Positions 7,890 through 16,282 of a DNA stretch of 25,350 nt are shown piece by piece. This DNA is from UMGS1840 sp964537245 (lineage in GTDB: Bacteria; Bacillota; Clostridia; UMGS1840), in contig CAZHZL010000038.1 in the NCBI GenBank assembly GCA_964537245.1, positions 1-25,350 on the forward strand, given 5' to 3'. The translations under genes and the position numbers were made by a program. The notes under the pieces are model-generated. The model did not search any database. It had not been told where the DNA came from and worked only from the letters and a program-made list of their open reading frames with translations. Every line of letters begins with the position of its first letter. Positions within the stretch are counted from its first letter, which is position 1.

Positions 7890-10068
7890 ATTCTGCTCCA
7901 ATCATCTTATAATTTGCAGGATATGGATACTCAAGCGAAAAATGCCCGCCTTGCGGATTGGTGTCTCCTTCTATATTTATTTTCACTTTATCAACCCATT
8001 CAAGCTGACACAATGTATTCACTATTGAAGTAATCGCCATACTTTCCTGTGCTGAACCACCTGTGTTATATTCTAAAAATTCCTTTGATAAATCTACCGT
8101 ACAAATACCGTTTACGGTATTTACGGATAAAATCCTGACATCTCCCGAAACAGAATTCTTCAAATCATCTCTGTAGGTTCCTTTGAAAAGCTCCCATAAA
8201 AGAAATTCTTCAAAGCCTTCCCTCCCCCTGTCGCACTTTCTCTTTTCAGGATAGAGATGCATAACTTCTTTGTCAGGAAAATAAAGCACATATTCGCTTA
8301 TGTTATCTTCATTTTTTAATAATATAAGAATTTCTGAAGCTTTATCAAAATCAATTTTGTACGCCACTCTGTTACCATATGATACATTTTGTCCGGGTAA
8401 TGTATAAAATTCAAAGTCCTTTATAGCCTTTATTCCGGAAAAAATTTCCTCAACAGAAAAATTCGTTACAATATTGTCCGATATTGTTTTTAAAATTTCG
8501 GGTAGCTTATTAAGATTATCTGAATTTACTTTCTGCTTTATAAATTCACTTATAAATTGCTGCCCGATTTTAATTCTCGACATATCACCGTCAGTATAGC
8601 CTGTTCCGTCAGATGAACGCCTGTACTGCAAAAGTCCCCTTATATCCTTTCCAAAAAGAAGCTGTTTTCCTTTTTTTAGATTAATTTCAAGATTTTGTGA
8701 AGGGTCGCTGTAATTCATATCCACAGGCACATCGACCTCTACTCCGCCAACGATGTCAACAAGCTTCTCAACTGCCGAAAGCTCTATTTTTGCGTAATAT
8801 GATATGGGTATTGCAAGCTCGTTTTTTACTGCGTCAACAGCCTTTTGGTCTCCGTTTTCTTCTTTTAAAATTTCGGATAGCTTTTTATTATCATCTAATC
8901 CATAAGCTGTATCTCGCGGGATAGATATTCCTGTTATTTTACTATCCCTATATGTAAGCACCATAACGGTATCAGCATTTTTCTTCTCATCAACACCGAT
9001 TAAAAGAAGATTGCCCTCTCCATCGGAAATATCGTCTGGTTTGAGCTTTATAATTTCATAATTCTCATAATTAAGCATTTTTCCATTCAAAAATCCACTT
9101 GCAAATATTACTCCTCCAAATAACAAAACAGCAATAACAACAGATACAACCGCAGTTTTTCTACTGATTTTAATTTTATTTTTTATAGCAGAAAATCGTC
9201 TTTTCAAAACTCTTTTATTATCTGCCATTCCTGCAGAAAAGCTAGTTTTATCTTTTTTGAATGAAAGAAGCATTAAAATTGTATCGACATATTCTGATTT
9301 TTGTTCTTTTGTCATTTCGTTAGTAACAGAAGCGTCACAAGATACTTCACATTCAATATTGATTTCTTTTCCGATGTAATAAATTACGGGATTAAACCAA
9401 TGAATACATTTTACAATATTAAAAAACCATTTATATAAAATATCTTTTCTCTTAAAATGCGTCATTTCATGCGATAAAACCATTTTCAGCTGTTCTTCTG
9501 ACATAAAAGTCTCGGGTAAAACCAGAATCGGCTTTATAAAACCAAGCATAAACGGCGAAGCAGTATTTTTATACATTCTTGTAATGATTTTCTTTTCAGT
9601 ATACTTTGAAATTTCGGGACAGAAAATAATTTCTGAATTTTTTCTCAGCTTAATTTTAAAAATGGCATAACCTGTAAGCTTTAAAGAAAGAACAAAAAAT
9701 ACTCCCATAAGCCATAATGCAGAAAGGAAATTCCAAATATCAACAGTTTTTTTTGATTTAGCTTCTGTGATTTGTAGTTCAGCGTGCTGAGAATTATTTT
9801 CTTCCAAATATCCGTACTCATCCGTCGCAGCTTCGTCATAAGATATTTTATATTCCTGTATCGTTTCAGATTTATGCGTGATTATATTTTCAGGAAAAAC
9901 AAACCTGACAGGCATTATCATAATTATAAGTACCGAAAGCCATATATAATAGTGCCAGCTTTCTGAAAAATGCTTTTTAGTGAAAGGCTTAAATACGGTC
10001 AGTAAAGCTGTAAATGCCGTTCCGATAACAGAGGTCAGCAAAACAGACTTAAAAATATATTCAAGCAT
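7888..10068 (-). CDS. BlaR1-type M56 metalloprotease fused to LCP and GerMN domains
   Basis: This is a 726-residue membrane protein. The N-terminal half is an M56 (BlaR1/MecR1) protease: membrane segments near 8-26, 40-58, 112-136 and 305-324, zinc motif HEMTH (200-204), and the downstream E-x-x-C-D glutamate (Glu241). The extracytoplasmic part after the last membrane segment, where BlaR1 carries a penicillin-binding sensor, is instead an LCP domain (about 352-510: LLLIGVD, ADTVMV, SIPRDT, VDIVGGVEVDVP, GDMSR). A GerMN-like domain follows (about 595-715: GICTVDLSKEF, SIVNTLCQLEWVDKVKINIEG). LCP proteins transfer wall polymers to peptidoglycan; GerMN occurs in spore and envelope lipoproteins. 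The ATG follows the blaI stop by two bases, with GGAGGGA inside blaI. Likely role (inference): sense an envelope state and trigger cleavage of the BlaI-type repressor. Confidence 0.87.
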   Translation of the reverse strand: MLEYIFKSVLLTSVIGTAFTALLTVFKPFTKKHFSESWHYYIWLSVLIIMIMPVRFVFPENIITHKSETIQEYKISYDEAATDEYGYLEENNSQHAELQITEAKSKKTVDIWNFLSALWLMGVFFVLSLKLTGYAIFKIKLRKNSEIIFCPEISKYTEKKIITRMYKNTASPFMLGFIKPILVLPETFMSEEQLKMVLSHEMTHFKRKDILYKWFFNIVKCIHWFNPVIYYIGKEINIECEVSCDASVTNEMTKEQKSEYVDTILMLLSFKKDKTSFSAGMADNKRVLKRRFSAIKNKIKISRKTAVVSVVIAVLLFGGVIFASGFLNGKMLNYENYEIIKLKPDDISDGEGNLLLIGVDEKKNADTVMVLTYRDSKITGISIPRDTAYGLDDNKKLSEILKEENGDQKAVDAVKNELAIPISYYAKIELSAVEKLVDIVGGVEVDVPVDMNYSDPSQNLEINLKKGKQLLFGKDIRGLLQYRRSSDGTGYTDGDMSRIKIGQQFISEFIKQKVNSDNLNKLPEILKTISDNIVTNFSVEEIFSGIKAIKDFEFYTLPGQNVSYGNRVAYKIDFDKASEILILLKNEDNISEYVLYFPDKEVMHLYPEKRKCDRGREGFEEFLLWELFKGTYRDDLKNSVSGDVRILSVNTVNGICTVDLSKEFLEYNTGGSAQESMAITSIVNTLCQLEWVDKVKINIEGDTNPQGGHFSLEYPYPANYKMIGAE

Positions 10069-10070
10069 AC

Positions 10071-10445
10071 TTATCCCTCCTTATCATCAAAAATTGCCCT
10101 CAATTCCTTAATATCCTCAGATGAAAGTGTTTCTTCCTCAAAAAGTGAAACAGCAAAATCCTTTACAGACCCGTTATACAAGCTCATAATCAGATTTTTT
10201 GTCTGAGCCTTTTTGTATTCCTTCGCAGAAATAAGCGGAGTATAATAATAAAGCTTTCCCTCTTTTTCGGCAGAAATTGCCCCCTTTTCAGACAAGCGGG
10301 TAAGAAAAGTTGCTATCGTTGTCTTTTTCCAATTATGCTCCTCCACCGCTCTTGCTATATCAACGGATGTGACAGGCTTCTTCGCTTTCCACAACACTTT
10401 CATTATTTCAAGCTCCGACTCCCCTATTGTAATATTTTTTTTCAT
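10071..10445 (-). CDS. BlaI/MecI-type winged-helix repressor
   Basis: This 124-residue protein has the BlaI/MecI layout: an N-terminal winged helix (ITIGESELEIMKVLWKAKKP, recognition region KKTTIATFLTRLSEKG, wing EKEGKLYYYTPLIS) and a C-terminal helical dimerisation tail (about 75-124). BlaI proteins repress as dimers and are removed by proteolysis when the partner M56 protease is activated. The partner gene lies two bases downstream. The promoter contains two CTAC-N4-GTAG palindromes that fit BlaI-type operators, so autoregulation is likely. The ATG has a GGAGT site 9 bases upstream. No beta-lactamase or penicillin-binding protein gene is nearby, so the regulated targets besides itself are unknown. 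Confidence 0.93.
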   Translation of the reverse strand: MKKNITIGESELEIMKVLWKAKKPVTSVDIARAVEEHNWKKTTIATFLTRLSEKGAISAEKEGKLYYYTPLISAKEYKKAQTKNLIMSLYNGSVKDFAVSLFEEETLSSEDIKELRAIFDDKEG

Positions 10446-10469
10446 AATTATCCACTCCTTTTTGATGTT

Positions 10470-10518
10470 CTACACGTGTAGTTTATTATATTCTACCATT
10501 GTAGAACAGTTTTGTCAA
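10470..10518 (-). promoter_or_regulatory. blaI promoter with two BlaI-type operators
   Basis: On the minus strand TTGACA (10513-10518) is followed after 17 bases by TAGAAT (10490-10495). Operator 2, TTCTACCATTGTAGAA (10491-10506), is a palindrome filling the spacer and the -10 box. Operator 1 contains the perfect 12-base palindrome CTACACGTGTAG (10470-10481), at about the transcription start. The centres are 23 bases apart, near two helical turns. Operator 1 fits the known BlaI/MecI core TACA-N2-TGTA; operator 2 deviates at one core position. Repressor on either site would block RNA polymerase. Confidence 0.85.
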
Positions 10519-10540
10519 TACTTTTTTTAAAAATTTTTTA

Positions 10541-10572
10541 AAAAATAAAAAAAGAGGCTCAAAAAGCCTCTT
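10541..10572 (-). terminator. Terminator of the permease gene
   Basis: The stem AAGAGGCT/AGCCTCTT with a 5-base loop is followed on the minus strand by a long T-rich tract. It begins at the permease stop codon and separates that gene from the blaI promoter downstream. Confidence 0.9.
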
Positions 10573-11692
10573 AATATGCTATTTTTGTAAGATATACAAA
10601 CGCAGTCAGTACAACTGCAAAGAATACATTATATAATGTAAAAAGCAGTATATATTTCCCTGTTTTGCCAGGATTATGCTTTACATATTCACGGAATGTT
10701 ATAAGGCTTGCAAGAGAAGCGATAAGCGTTCCTGCACCACCAATATTTACGCCCAAAAGCAAGTCGTGATAATTATTTGTAAACTGTGATAAAAGAATTG
10801 CTGACGGAACATTACTAATCACCTGACACGAAAGTATGCTGAAAATAAGAGTGTTTTTTTCCAGAAGAAAAGAAAAAAGCTCTTTTACCACAGGAATCCT
10901 TGCCATATTTCCCGAAAATATAAAGAAGAAGAAAAATGTCAGCAAAAGCGGATAATCAACCATTTTGAGTGCTTTTCTATCCATAATAAGAAGCGATCCA
11001 AGAATAACTATAAGACCAAGCTGATATGGTATACCTCTGAAAACTATAAGTATCGCAAGTATAAAAAGTAAAAGATATATTACAGTTCTTTTTGGATTAA
11101 TTTCAGTTTTTTCGTCTGCAATTTCAAGATGCTCAGAGCGTATCTGCATACAACAAACAGTTATAAGCAAAATCGCAACAACAAAAGGCGGCGCCATAAT
11201 TGACATAAATTCCAAATTGGGAATTTCAAATTTTGTATACAGATATAAATTCTGCGGATTTCCGAATGGAGTCAGCATACCGCCCAAATTTGCGGCAATA
11301 TTCTGCATAATAAAAGTGAACGCCATATATTTTTCTTTTTTTGTTGTGGTAAGAATAAGATACCCGAGCGGAAGAAACGTAAGAAGCGCCATATCGTTTG
11401 CAATGAACATTGAGCCTATAAAGGTTATGTAAACGAGAGCTAAAATACTTTGTCTTGTCGTTTCAAAAAGCCTTACAATCTTTTTTGCAAGCATATAAAA
11501 AAAGTTAATATTTTTTAGCGCAGATACAACAGCAAGCACACAAAAAAGACAAGTAAGCGTTTTAAAATCAAAATATCCGATATATTCTTTATCAACAGGT
11601 ACAATAAAGCTTGTTACAAGCGCCGCAAAAAAAGCAATCACCATAACAATATTTTTCTTTATAAAACTGATTATATTATTTTTTACAATCAT
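10571..11692 (-). CDS. SLC13/ArsB-type (ion transporter superfamily) permease
   Basis: This is a 373-residue, very hydrophobic protein with about ten predicted membrane segments. The two inverted halves each carry a re-entrant motif typical of the ion transporter superfamily: AND (98-100) and TPFGNPQNLYLY (141-152) in the first half, NVPSAILLSQF (294-304) and GGAGTLIASLASL (318-330) in the second. Relatives move dicarboxylates, citrate, arsenite or sodium in exchange for protons; the substrate here is not deducible. It is somewhat shorter than many SLC13 members (often above 400), but the motifs are complete. It has its own promoter and terminator, so it is a single-gene unit and need not be linked functionally to blaI. 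A GAGGA site precedes the ATG. Confidence 0.85.
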   Translation of the reverse strand: MIVKNNIISFIKKNIVMVIAFFAALVTSFIVPVDKEYIGYFDFKTLTCLFCVLAVVSALKNINFFYMLAKKIVRLFETTRQSILALVYITFIGSMFIANDMALLTFLPLGYLILTTTKKEKYMAFTFIMQNIAANLGGMLTPFGNPQNLYLYTKFEIPNLEFMSIMAPPFVVAILLITVCCMQIRSEHLEIADEKTEINPKRTVIYLLLFILAILIVFRGIPYQLGLIVILGSLLIMDRKALKMVDYPLLLTFFFFFIFSGNMARIPVVKELFSFLLEKNTLIFSILSCQVISNVPSAILLSQFTNNYHDLLLGVNIGGAGTLIASLASLITFREYVKHNPGKTGKYILLFTLYNVFFAVVLTAFVYLTKIAY

Positions 11693-11727
11693 TTAAAATT
11701 CCTCTTTTTTTATTTTTTAACCAGTTT

Positions 11728-11757
11728 ATTTTAACACAGATTATAATACTTTGTCAA
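11728..11757 (-). promoter_or_regulatory. Promoter for the SLC13-type permease
   Basis: On the minus strand TTGACA (11752-11757) is followed by TAAAAT (11728-11733) at 18 bases, about 35 bases before the ATG. A TATAAT also occurs in this stretch but is only 6 bases from the -35 box and cannot pair with it. Confidence 0.7.
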
Positions 11758-11764
11758 TCTTAAA

Positions 11765-11797
11765 ATAAAAAAACAGGCTTTAAACCTGTTTTTTTAT
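11765..11797 (-). terminator. Terminator of the MacAB-SLH operon
   Basis: The inverted repeat AAAACAGG/CCTGTTTT with a 7-base TTTAAAG-type loop is followed on the minus strand by TTTTTTTATTTTA. It lies directly after the SLH gene stop and before the permease promoter. Confidence 0.9.
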
Positions 11798-11806
11798 TAA
11801 TACTAT

Positions 11807-14305
11807 TTACTTCTGAATTGCAACAATTACCCTTATTCTTCCGCCGTTTTCAGCCTTCTTATCGTAATACGCATTTACGGAATAGTCTTTTGTATTTATT
11901 TCCGAAAGCTGTGATAAGGTATAGTCGTAGTTATAATCTCTTTTATATACCGTCACCTTATCGCTTACAAGATATTTTTCAGCTGAAGCTGTTATTTGTG
12001 TTGAAGTAAGCTCTGAAATACTTCCCGTTACTCTTGTGAGTGGCTTTGCCATATCAACAACACCTGTTGCTGCATAAAGAATAGATACGGGTACGCCCGA
12101 ATAAAGTCCTGAAAATGCAGTTGAACCTCCGTACATCTGTGAAATACCGTTTATATCATACTTAAAGCTTGATGTAATACTTGAGCCGCTTTGTTTTGTA
12201 ACATCTGTAACAAGTGCATAAGTATAAGCGTCACCCGTAACATCAGATAAAATAAGCTCTGTTATCTCATTTTTTGAAGATTTATTCATATATAAAATTT
12301 TATTATTTAAGCTAAGTCCGTTTATTCTTTGCGGAAACACATATGTGTATGCAGATTTTTTTGTCTGCTCTGTTGTAGCGACATCTATTATTTTTATGTT
12401 TTTAGATAATGTATAGCTTCCGAGAGTTTTATTGTCCCAGTCAAATTCCCCAAAATTACCGCTCATTTTGTTTACAGACGACGCCTTAGCGACGCCGTCT
12501 GTAAATGTAAGCTTAACTATTGAGTTTAAAGTTGATTCATAATTTTTGTTTGCAATATATTCGTATTCATTTCCGTCAGGAAGCGCAAGCTTTATATAAT
12601 AGCCCATATAAGTTGTTGTATCAGGCTTTTTGATTTCTTTTGTGCCATATCCTGTAACATAGCCTACGATTTCGCCTGCTTCAGCTGCTTTATCAGGAGA
12701 TATAACATCAGCGATTTCGTTGTTTCTGCCAAGAAGAATTGTTACGGTATCACCATAGCTGAATTCGCCTGCTGATGAAAGCTTATTAAACGCTTCAGGG
12801 CTTTCGATTGTATAGCTTTTGCCTGAAACTGTTATACTTGTCGGAATATCCTTATTAGGTGCAGCGTTTTCATATATTCCTGTGATTTTTGTGCTGTACG
12901 CAAGCACCCTTTTAAGATCAGTAAGATAATAAACAACATCGTAGGTTTTAATTTCTGAAGTGTCAACCTGTACACCGTCTCTCATAACAGAAACATTTGC
13001 TGTATCTGCTGTAAGCTCACTGAGCCAGCTTGAGTTTCTTACTGTTTTCGGACCGACAACATTTCCTTTTTTATAGGAAATATAATCTATTGTATTATCG
13101 TCTTTTCTCTTTACATTCAAGATATCTCCCATTTCAAGCTGTGCTTTGAATGAACCATAGGTATATTTTACCGTATCATTATATACAGTAGTAGAGTCTG
13201 TTATTTCAAGCTGAAGTCTTTCACTTCCCTTATAAACTACGACAGCTTTATCAAGCACCTGATAAACAGTATATGTTTCCAAAGTCTGCGAAGTATTTAC
13301 AGAGCCTGAAGCTTTCGGAATGAGAAGTGCATACTGAATTACACTTGAATCATTATAATATACTCTGAATTCGTCACCTTCATTAGCTGAAGCAACAGCC
13401 GCAGCATATGTCAGAATTGAAGATTTATAATATGTTGTAAGCGTATCGTCTATATCAAGAATATTTCCGTTTAAAACAAGGTCGGAGCCCATTGTATCGG
13501 TAACTGTATAGCTTTCAACTATCTGGTCGTCGGGAATAAAAGAAATTATATCGTCACCGTTTTTAATATAAAGGTCACCCTTTCTTCCGACATAGCTGTA
13601 ATCAAAATCAGCGTTTAAATCATAAAGTCCGCCTGTAGTATAAACCTTGCCGCTTGCCATACCGCTGTTTTCGTTTTTTGTTGCAACGAGAGTTACATCT
13701 TCAACAAGAGTACAGTCAAAAATACTTATAAGCTTTGCTGTTCCCGATTTCATTTTTGTATCGAGAGTATTAAAAACAAGCGTTGCTACCTGTGCTCTTG
13801 TAAGAGCGTCGCCGATATTTGCATTGACATTTTTTGTCATATCAAGGTTATTTGCCATACCCACCTGACCGTAAGGCCACGAAATACCAAAATCTGCGTC
13901 TGTGTAACCGAGTACGCGCAACATCATTGTAACGGCTTCTTCAAATGTAACAAGGTTATCCGGCTTAAATGTAGAGTCAGTATAGCCCTCGCAAACTCCG
14001 TTAACTACTGCCACTTGAACATAAGGAGCTGCCCAATGCTTATAGGTTACATCTGAAAAAGGGGAAACCTTAAGCGCAGTCGCAACCGTGTTTTTATAAC
14101 TTGAAGAATTAACAGCAACCTTTGCAAACTCCGCACGGGTAACATAGTCATCAAGTCTTAAATTTCCGTCAGGATCTCCTGCCATAATTTCAAGTTCACT
14201 TAACAAATCCATTATATCAGTTTCGTTTTTCATCGCTGCAAAAGAACATATATTTGCAGATAATAAAATTGTTACAGCAAGAATTGCTGAAATAAATTTT
14301 TTCAT
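11807..14305 (-). CDS. SLH-domain surface protein, last gene of the MacAB-like operon
   Basis: This 832-residue secreted protein has a signal peptide (1-23, hydrophobic AILAVTILLSANICSFA). Three SLH repeats follow: a short first one (about 28-72, ELEIMAGDPDGNLRLDDYVTRAEF), a full second one (about 82-134, FSDVTYKHWAAPYVQVAVVNGVCEGY) and a third (about 138-185). The remaining roughly 640 residues are beta-rich with repeated short motifs of the form GD-I/V-hydrophobic followed by charged turns (MGDILNVKRKDDNTIDYISY, YGDTVTILLGRNNEIADVIS). The layout resembles the 1514-residue SLH protein in this window, without the coiled coil. It lies 19 bases after the permease gene, with an AGAGG site 9 bases before the ATG and no terminator between, so it is co-transcribed with the transporter. 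Function beyond wall anchoring is unknown. Confidence 0.88.
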   Translation of the reverse strand: MKKFISAILAVTILLSANICSFAAMKNETDIMDLLSELEIMAGDPDGNLRLDDYVTRAEFAKVAVNSSSYKNTVATALKVSPFSDVTYKHWAAPYVQVAVVNGVCEGYTDSTFKPDNLVTFEEAVTMMLRVLGYTDADFGISWPYGQVGMANNLDMTKNVNANIGDALTRAQVATLVFNTLDTKMKSGTAKLISIFDCTLVEDVTLVATKNENSGMASGKVYTTGGLYDLNADFDYSYVGRKGDLYIKNGDDIISFIPDDQIVESYTVTDTMGSDLVLNGNILDIDDTLTTYYKSSILTYAAAVASANEGDEFRVYYNDSSVIQYALLIPKASGSVNTSQTLETYTVYQVLDKAVVVYKGSERLQLEITDSTTVYNDTVKYTYGSFKAQLEMGDILNVKRKDDNTIDYISYKKGNVVGPKTVRNSSWLSELTADTANVSVMRDGVQVDTSEIKTYDVVYYLTDLKRVLAYSTKITGIYENAAPNKDIPTSITVSGKSYTIESPEAFNKLSSAGEFSYGDTVTILLGRNNEIADVISPDKAAEAGEIVGYVTGYGTKEIKKPDTTTYMGYYIKLALPDGNEYEYIANKNYESTLNSIVKLTFTDGVAKASSVNKMSGNFGEFDWDNKTLGSYTLSKNIKIIDVATTEQTKKSAYTYVFPQRINGLSLNNKILYMNKSSKNEITELILSDVTGDAYTYALVTDVTKQSGSSITSSFKYDINGISQMYGGSTAFSGLYSGVPVSILYAATGVVDMAKPLTRVTGSISELTSTQITASAEKYLVSDKVTVYKRDYNYDYTLSQLSEINTKDYSVNAYYDKKAENGGRIRVIVAIQK

Positions 14306-14324
14306 TTTTACACACCTCTCTGTA

Positions 14325-15515
14325 TTAGTCGTATCTTAACGCATCTATCGGATTTAATTTTGAAGCCTTACTTGCAGGAAGGTATCCAAATCCGACACCA
14401 ATTGCAACCGATACCCCAAAAGCAATTAAAACAGCATTTGCTGAAGGAACAACAGTAATTGAAAGCAGTTTACCCGCAATCACTGAGGCAGCCGCACCGA
14501 ATATTATTCCGAGTATACCTCCGATACCGCTTACAGTACCAGCTTCAATAACGAACTGCTGCAAAATATTTGCTCTTCTTGCACCTAAAGCTTTTCTGAT
14601 ACCGATTTCTCTTGTTCTTTCTGTTACCGTAACAAGCATAATATTCATAATACCGATACCGCCAACCAAAAGTGAAATTCCGGCAATAACAACAAGAGCC
14701 ATTTTCAACGTATCGGTTATTGTTGAAACCTGGTCGAGCACCTCTTTCATCGCAGTAACAGTATAAAAATTGCTGTTCTGCAAAATTGAGTAAAGCTTAT
14801 CTTCTATAAGCTTTGTTGCCACATCAACTGCGTCTTCATCAACCGCCATTACGGTATAGCTTGTAATAATTGACATTCGAGACATTTTTGTAGCCCTTGA
14901 ATAAGGAATATATACACGGTCATCAGTGCTTCCTTCCTCGCTTTCGGCTTTTTCCTCCAAAACACCCACAACCGTAAAAGGCTCGCCGTTTAATTTAATT
15001 GTTTGACCGATTGAATTATGCGCACCGCCGTAAAGCTCGTTTGCAACATATGTACCTATAACGGCTACCTTACTTGTCTGCGCCATATCAACATACTGCA
15101 AAAATCTGCCGTTCTGCAGTTCAATTTTAGAAATATCGGCATAATCCTCTCCGACGCCCATAACGCTCGTTCTCTCAAGAGCTTCTGTGCTTTCTCTTGA
15201 CTTTACATTGCAGCCCTGAAGTGAAACACTCGGTGAAACATATTTTATTACATCCGGATACTCTTCCGTAAGCTCATACATATCATCAGCTTCAACTATT
15301 CTGTTGCCACCTCTAGGAGTTATGCTTACAATAACGTTATTTGTTCCGATGCTTTCAAAAACATCTGTTACCTGTCCGGTTACACCGTCCATTACGCTGA
15401 CAAGGATAATAACCGCAGCAACACCTATAATGATACCAAGCATGGTAAGAAACGAACGCATTTTGTTTGAAAGAATGCTTCCGATTGCCAACTCAAAAGA
15501 TTTTCTAATTTTCAT
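14325..15515 (-). CDS. MacB-type ABC transporter permease
   Basis: This 396-residue protein has the MacB/type VII ABC fold: first membrane segment near 20-42 (MRSFLTMLGIIIGVAAVIILVSV), a large extracytoplasmic domain (about 45-255), and three C-terminal membrane segments. The coupling motif RTREIGIRKALGARRANILQQF sits between the second and third segments. Such permeases drive mechanotransmission to expel peptides, antibiotics or lipids, or to act on envelope proteins. I chose ATG 15515 (MKIRKSFELA, the usual family start, with AAGGAA 11 bases upstream) over a TTG at 15548. The gene then overlaps the ATPase gene by 11 bases, a sign of translational coupling. Its ATPase is a separate protein, as is usual in Firmicutes. 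Confidence 0.93.
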   Translation of the reverse strand: MKIRKSFELAIGSILSNKMRSFLTMLGIIIGVAAVIILVSVMDGVTGQVTDVFESIGTNNVIVSITPRGGNRIVEADDMYELTEEYPDVIKYVSPSVSLQGCNVKSRESTEALERTSVMGVGEDYADISKIELQNGRFLQYVDMAQTSKVAVIGTYVANELYGGAHNSIGQTIKLNGEPFTVVGVLEEKAESEEGSTDDRVYIPYSRATKMSRMSIITSYTVMAVDEDAVDVATKLIEDKLYSILQNSNFYTVTAMKEVLDQVSTITDTLKMALVVIAGISLLVGGIGIMNIMLVTVTERTREIGIRKALGARRANILQQFVIEAGTVSGIGGILGIIFGAAASVIAGKLLSITVVPSANAVLIAFGVSVAIGVGFGYLPASKASKLNPIDALRYD

Positions 15516-16260
15516 TTCCGTCACCGTTCCTTTCTCCCGAGTTTGCAAAAACAGTCTGTTTTATAATTGTATCATTTTCAGGCAAGCCGTCATATGTAAC
15601 CTTACCATCTGAAATTCTGATTACTCTTTTTGCTTTCGCTGCAATGAAGTTATCGTGCGTAATAAGAACTATCGTATTTCCCTGAGTGTTAAGCTCCTGT
15701 AAAAACTCAATAACCTCACGGCTTGTATTGGAGTCAAGAGCACCTGTCGGTTCATCCGCCAGAATAACAGACGGGTCGCCTGCCAATGCTCTTGCAATAG
15801 AAACTCTTTGCTGCTGACCGCCCGAAAGCTGAGACGGTTTATTTCTGTATTTATCTGATAATCCAACTCTTTCCAGAGCTTTCATCGCTTTTTCTTTTTG
15901 TTCTGCTTCCTTTAAGCCTCTGTACATAAGAGGAAGCTTAACATTATCAAGTACATTTAATTTTGCAAGCAAATTATACTGTTGAAATATAAAGCCAAGT
16001 GTTTTGTTTCTGATATCAGCCTGTTCATCGTCTTTTAATGTACTCACATCAATTCCGTTCAGATAATATTTTCCCTTAGTAGGCACATCAAGACAGCCTA
16101 TAATATTCATACAGGTTGATTTACCACTTCCCGACTGACCGATTATCGCAACAAATTCACCTTCATAAATTTTGAAGCTTATTCCGTCAACAGCGTGAAT
16201 GTCGGTATCACCCATATGATATATTTTATATATATCGTCAAATTCTATAAGTGGAGTCAT
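15505..16260 (-). CDS. MacB-type ABC transporter ATP-binding protein
   Basis: This 251-residue nucleotide-binding protein shows Walker A GQSGSGKST, Q-loop FIFQQYNLL, signature LSGGQQQR, Walker B VILADEPTGALD and the switch histidine ITHD. The sequence is typical of the LolD/MacB/FtsE branch, in particular the GALDS after Walker B. It would power the permease encoded just downstream. A charged, glycine/asparagine-rich tail of about 20 residues (ERNGDGNEN) extends beyond the usual end and lies over the start of the permease gene. An AAAGGAA site precedes the ATG, and the adaptor gene ends 22 bases upstream. Confidence 0.95.
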   Translation of the reverse strand: MTPLIEFDDIYKIYHMGDTDIHAVDGISFKIYEGEFVAIIGQSGSGKSTCMNIIGCLDVPTKGKYYLNGIDVSTLKDDEQADIRNKTLGFIFQQYNLLAKLNVLDNVKLPLMYRGLKEAEQKEKAMKALERVGLSDKYRNKPSQLSGGQQQRVSIARALAGDPSVILADEPTGALDSNTSREVIEFLQELNTQGNTIVLITHDNFIAAKAKRVIRISDGKVTYDGLPENDTIIKQTVFANSGERNGDGNEN

Positions 16261-16282
16261 GGAACATTTCCTTTCTGTAAAA

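Noticed and set aside
7888..10445. Classical beta-lactam resistance operon
   Set aside because: The sensor lacks penicillin-binding motifs (SxxK, SxN, KTG) in the right context, and no beta-lactamase or mecA-type gene is adjacent, so a resistance label is not supported.
11741..11751. TATAAT as -10 box for the SLC13-type permease
   Set aside because: It lies six bases from the TTGACA, too close to pair with it; TAAAAT at 18 bases fits better.
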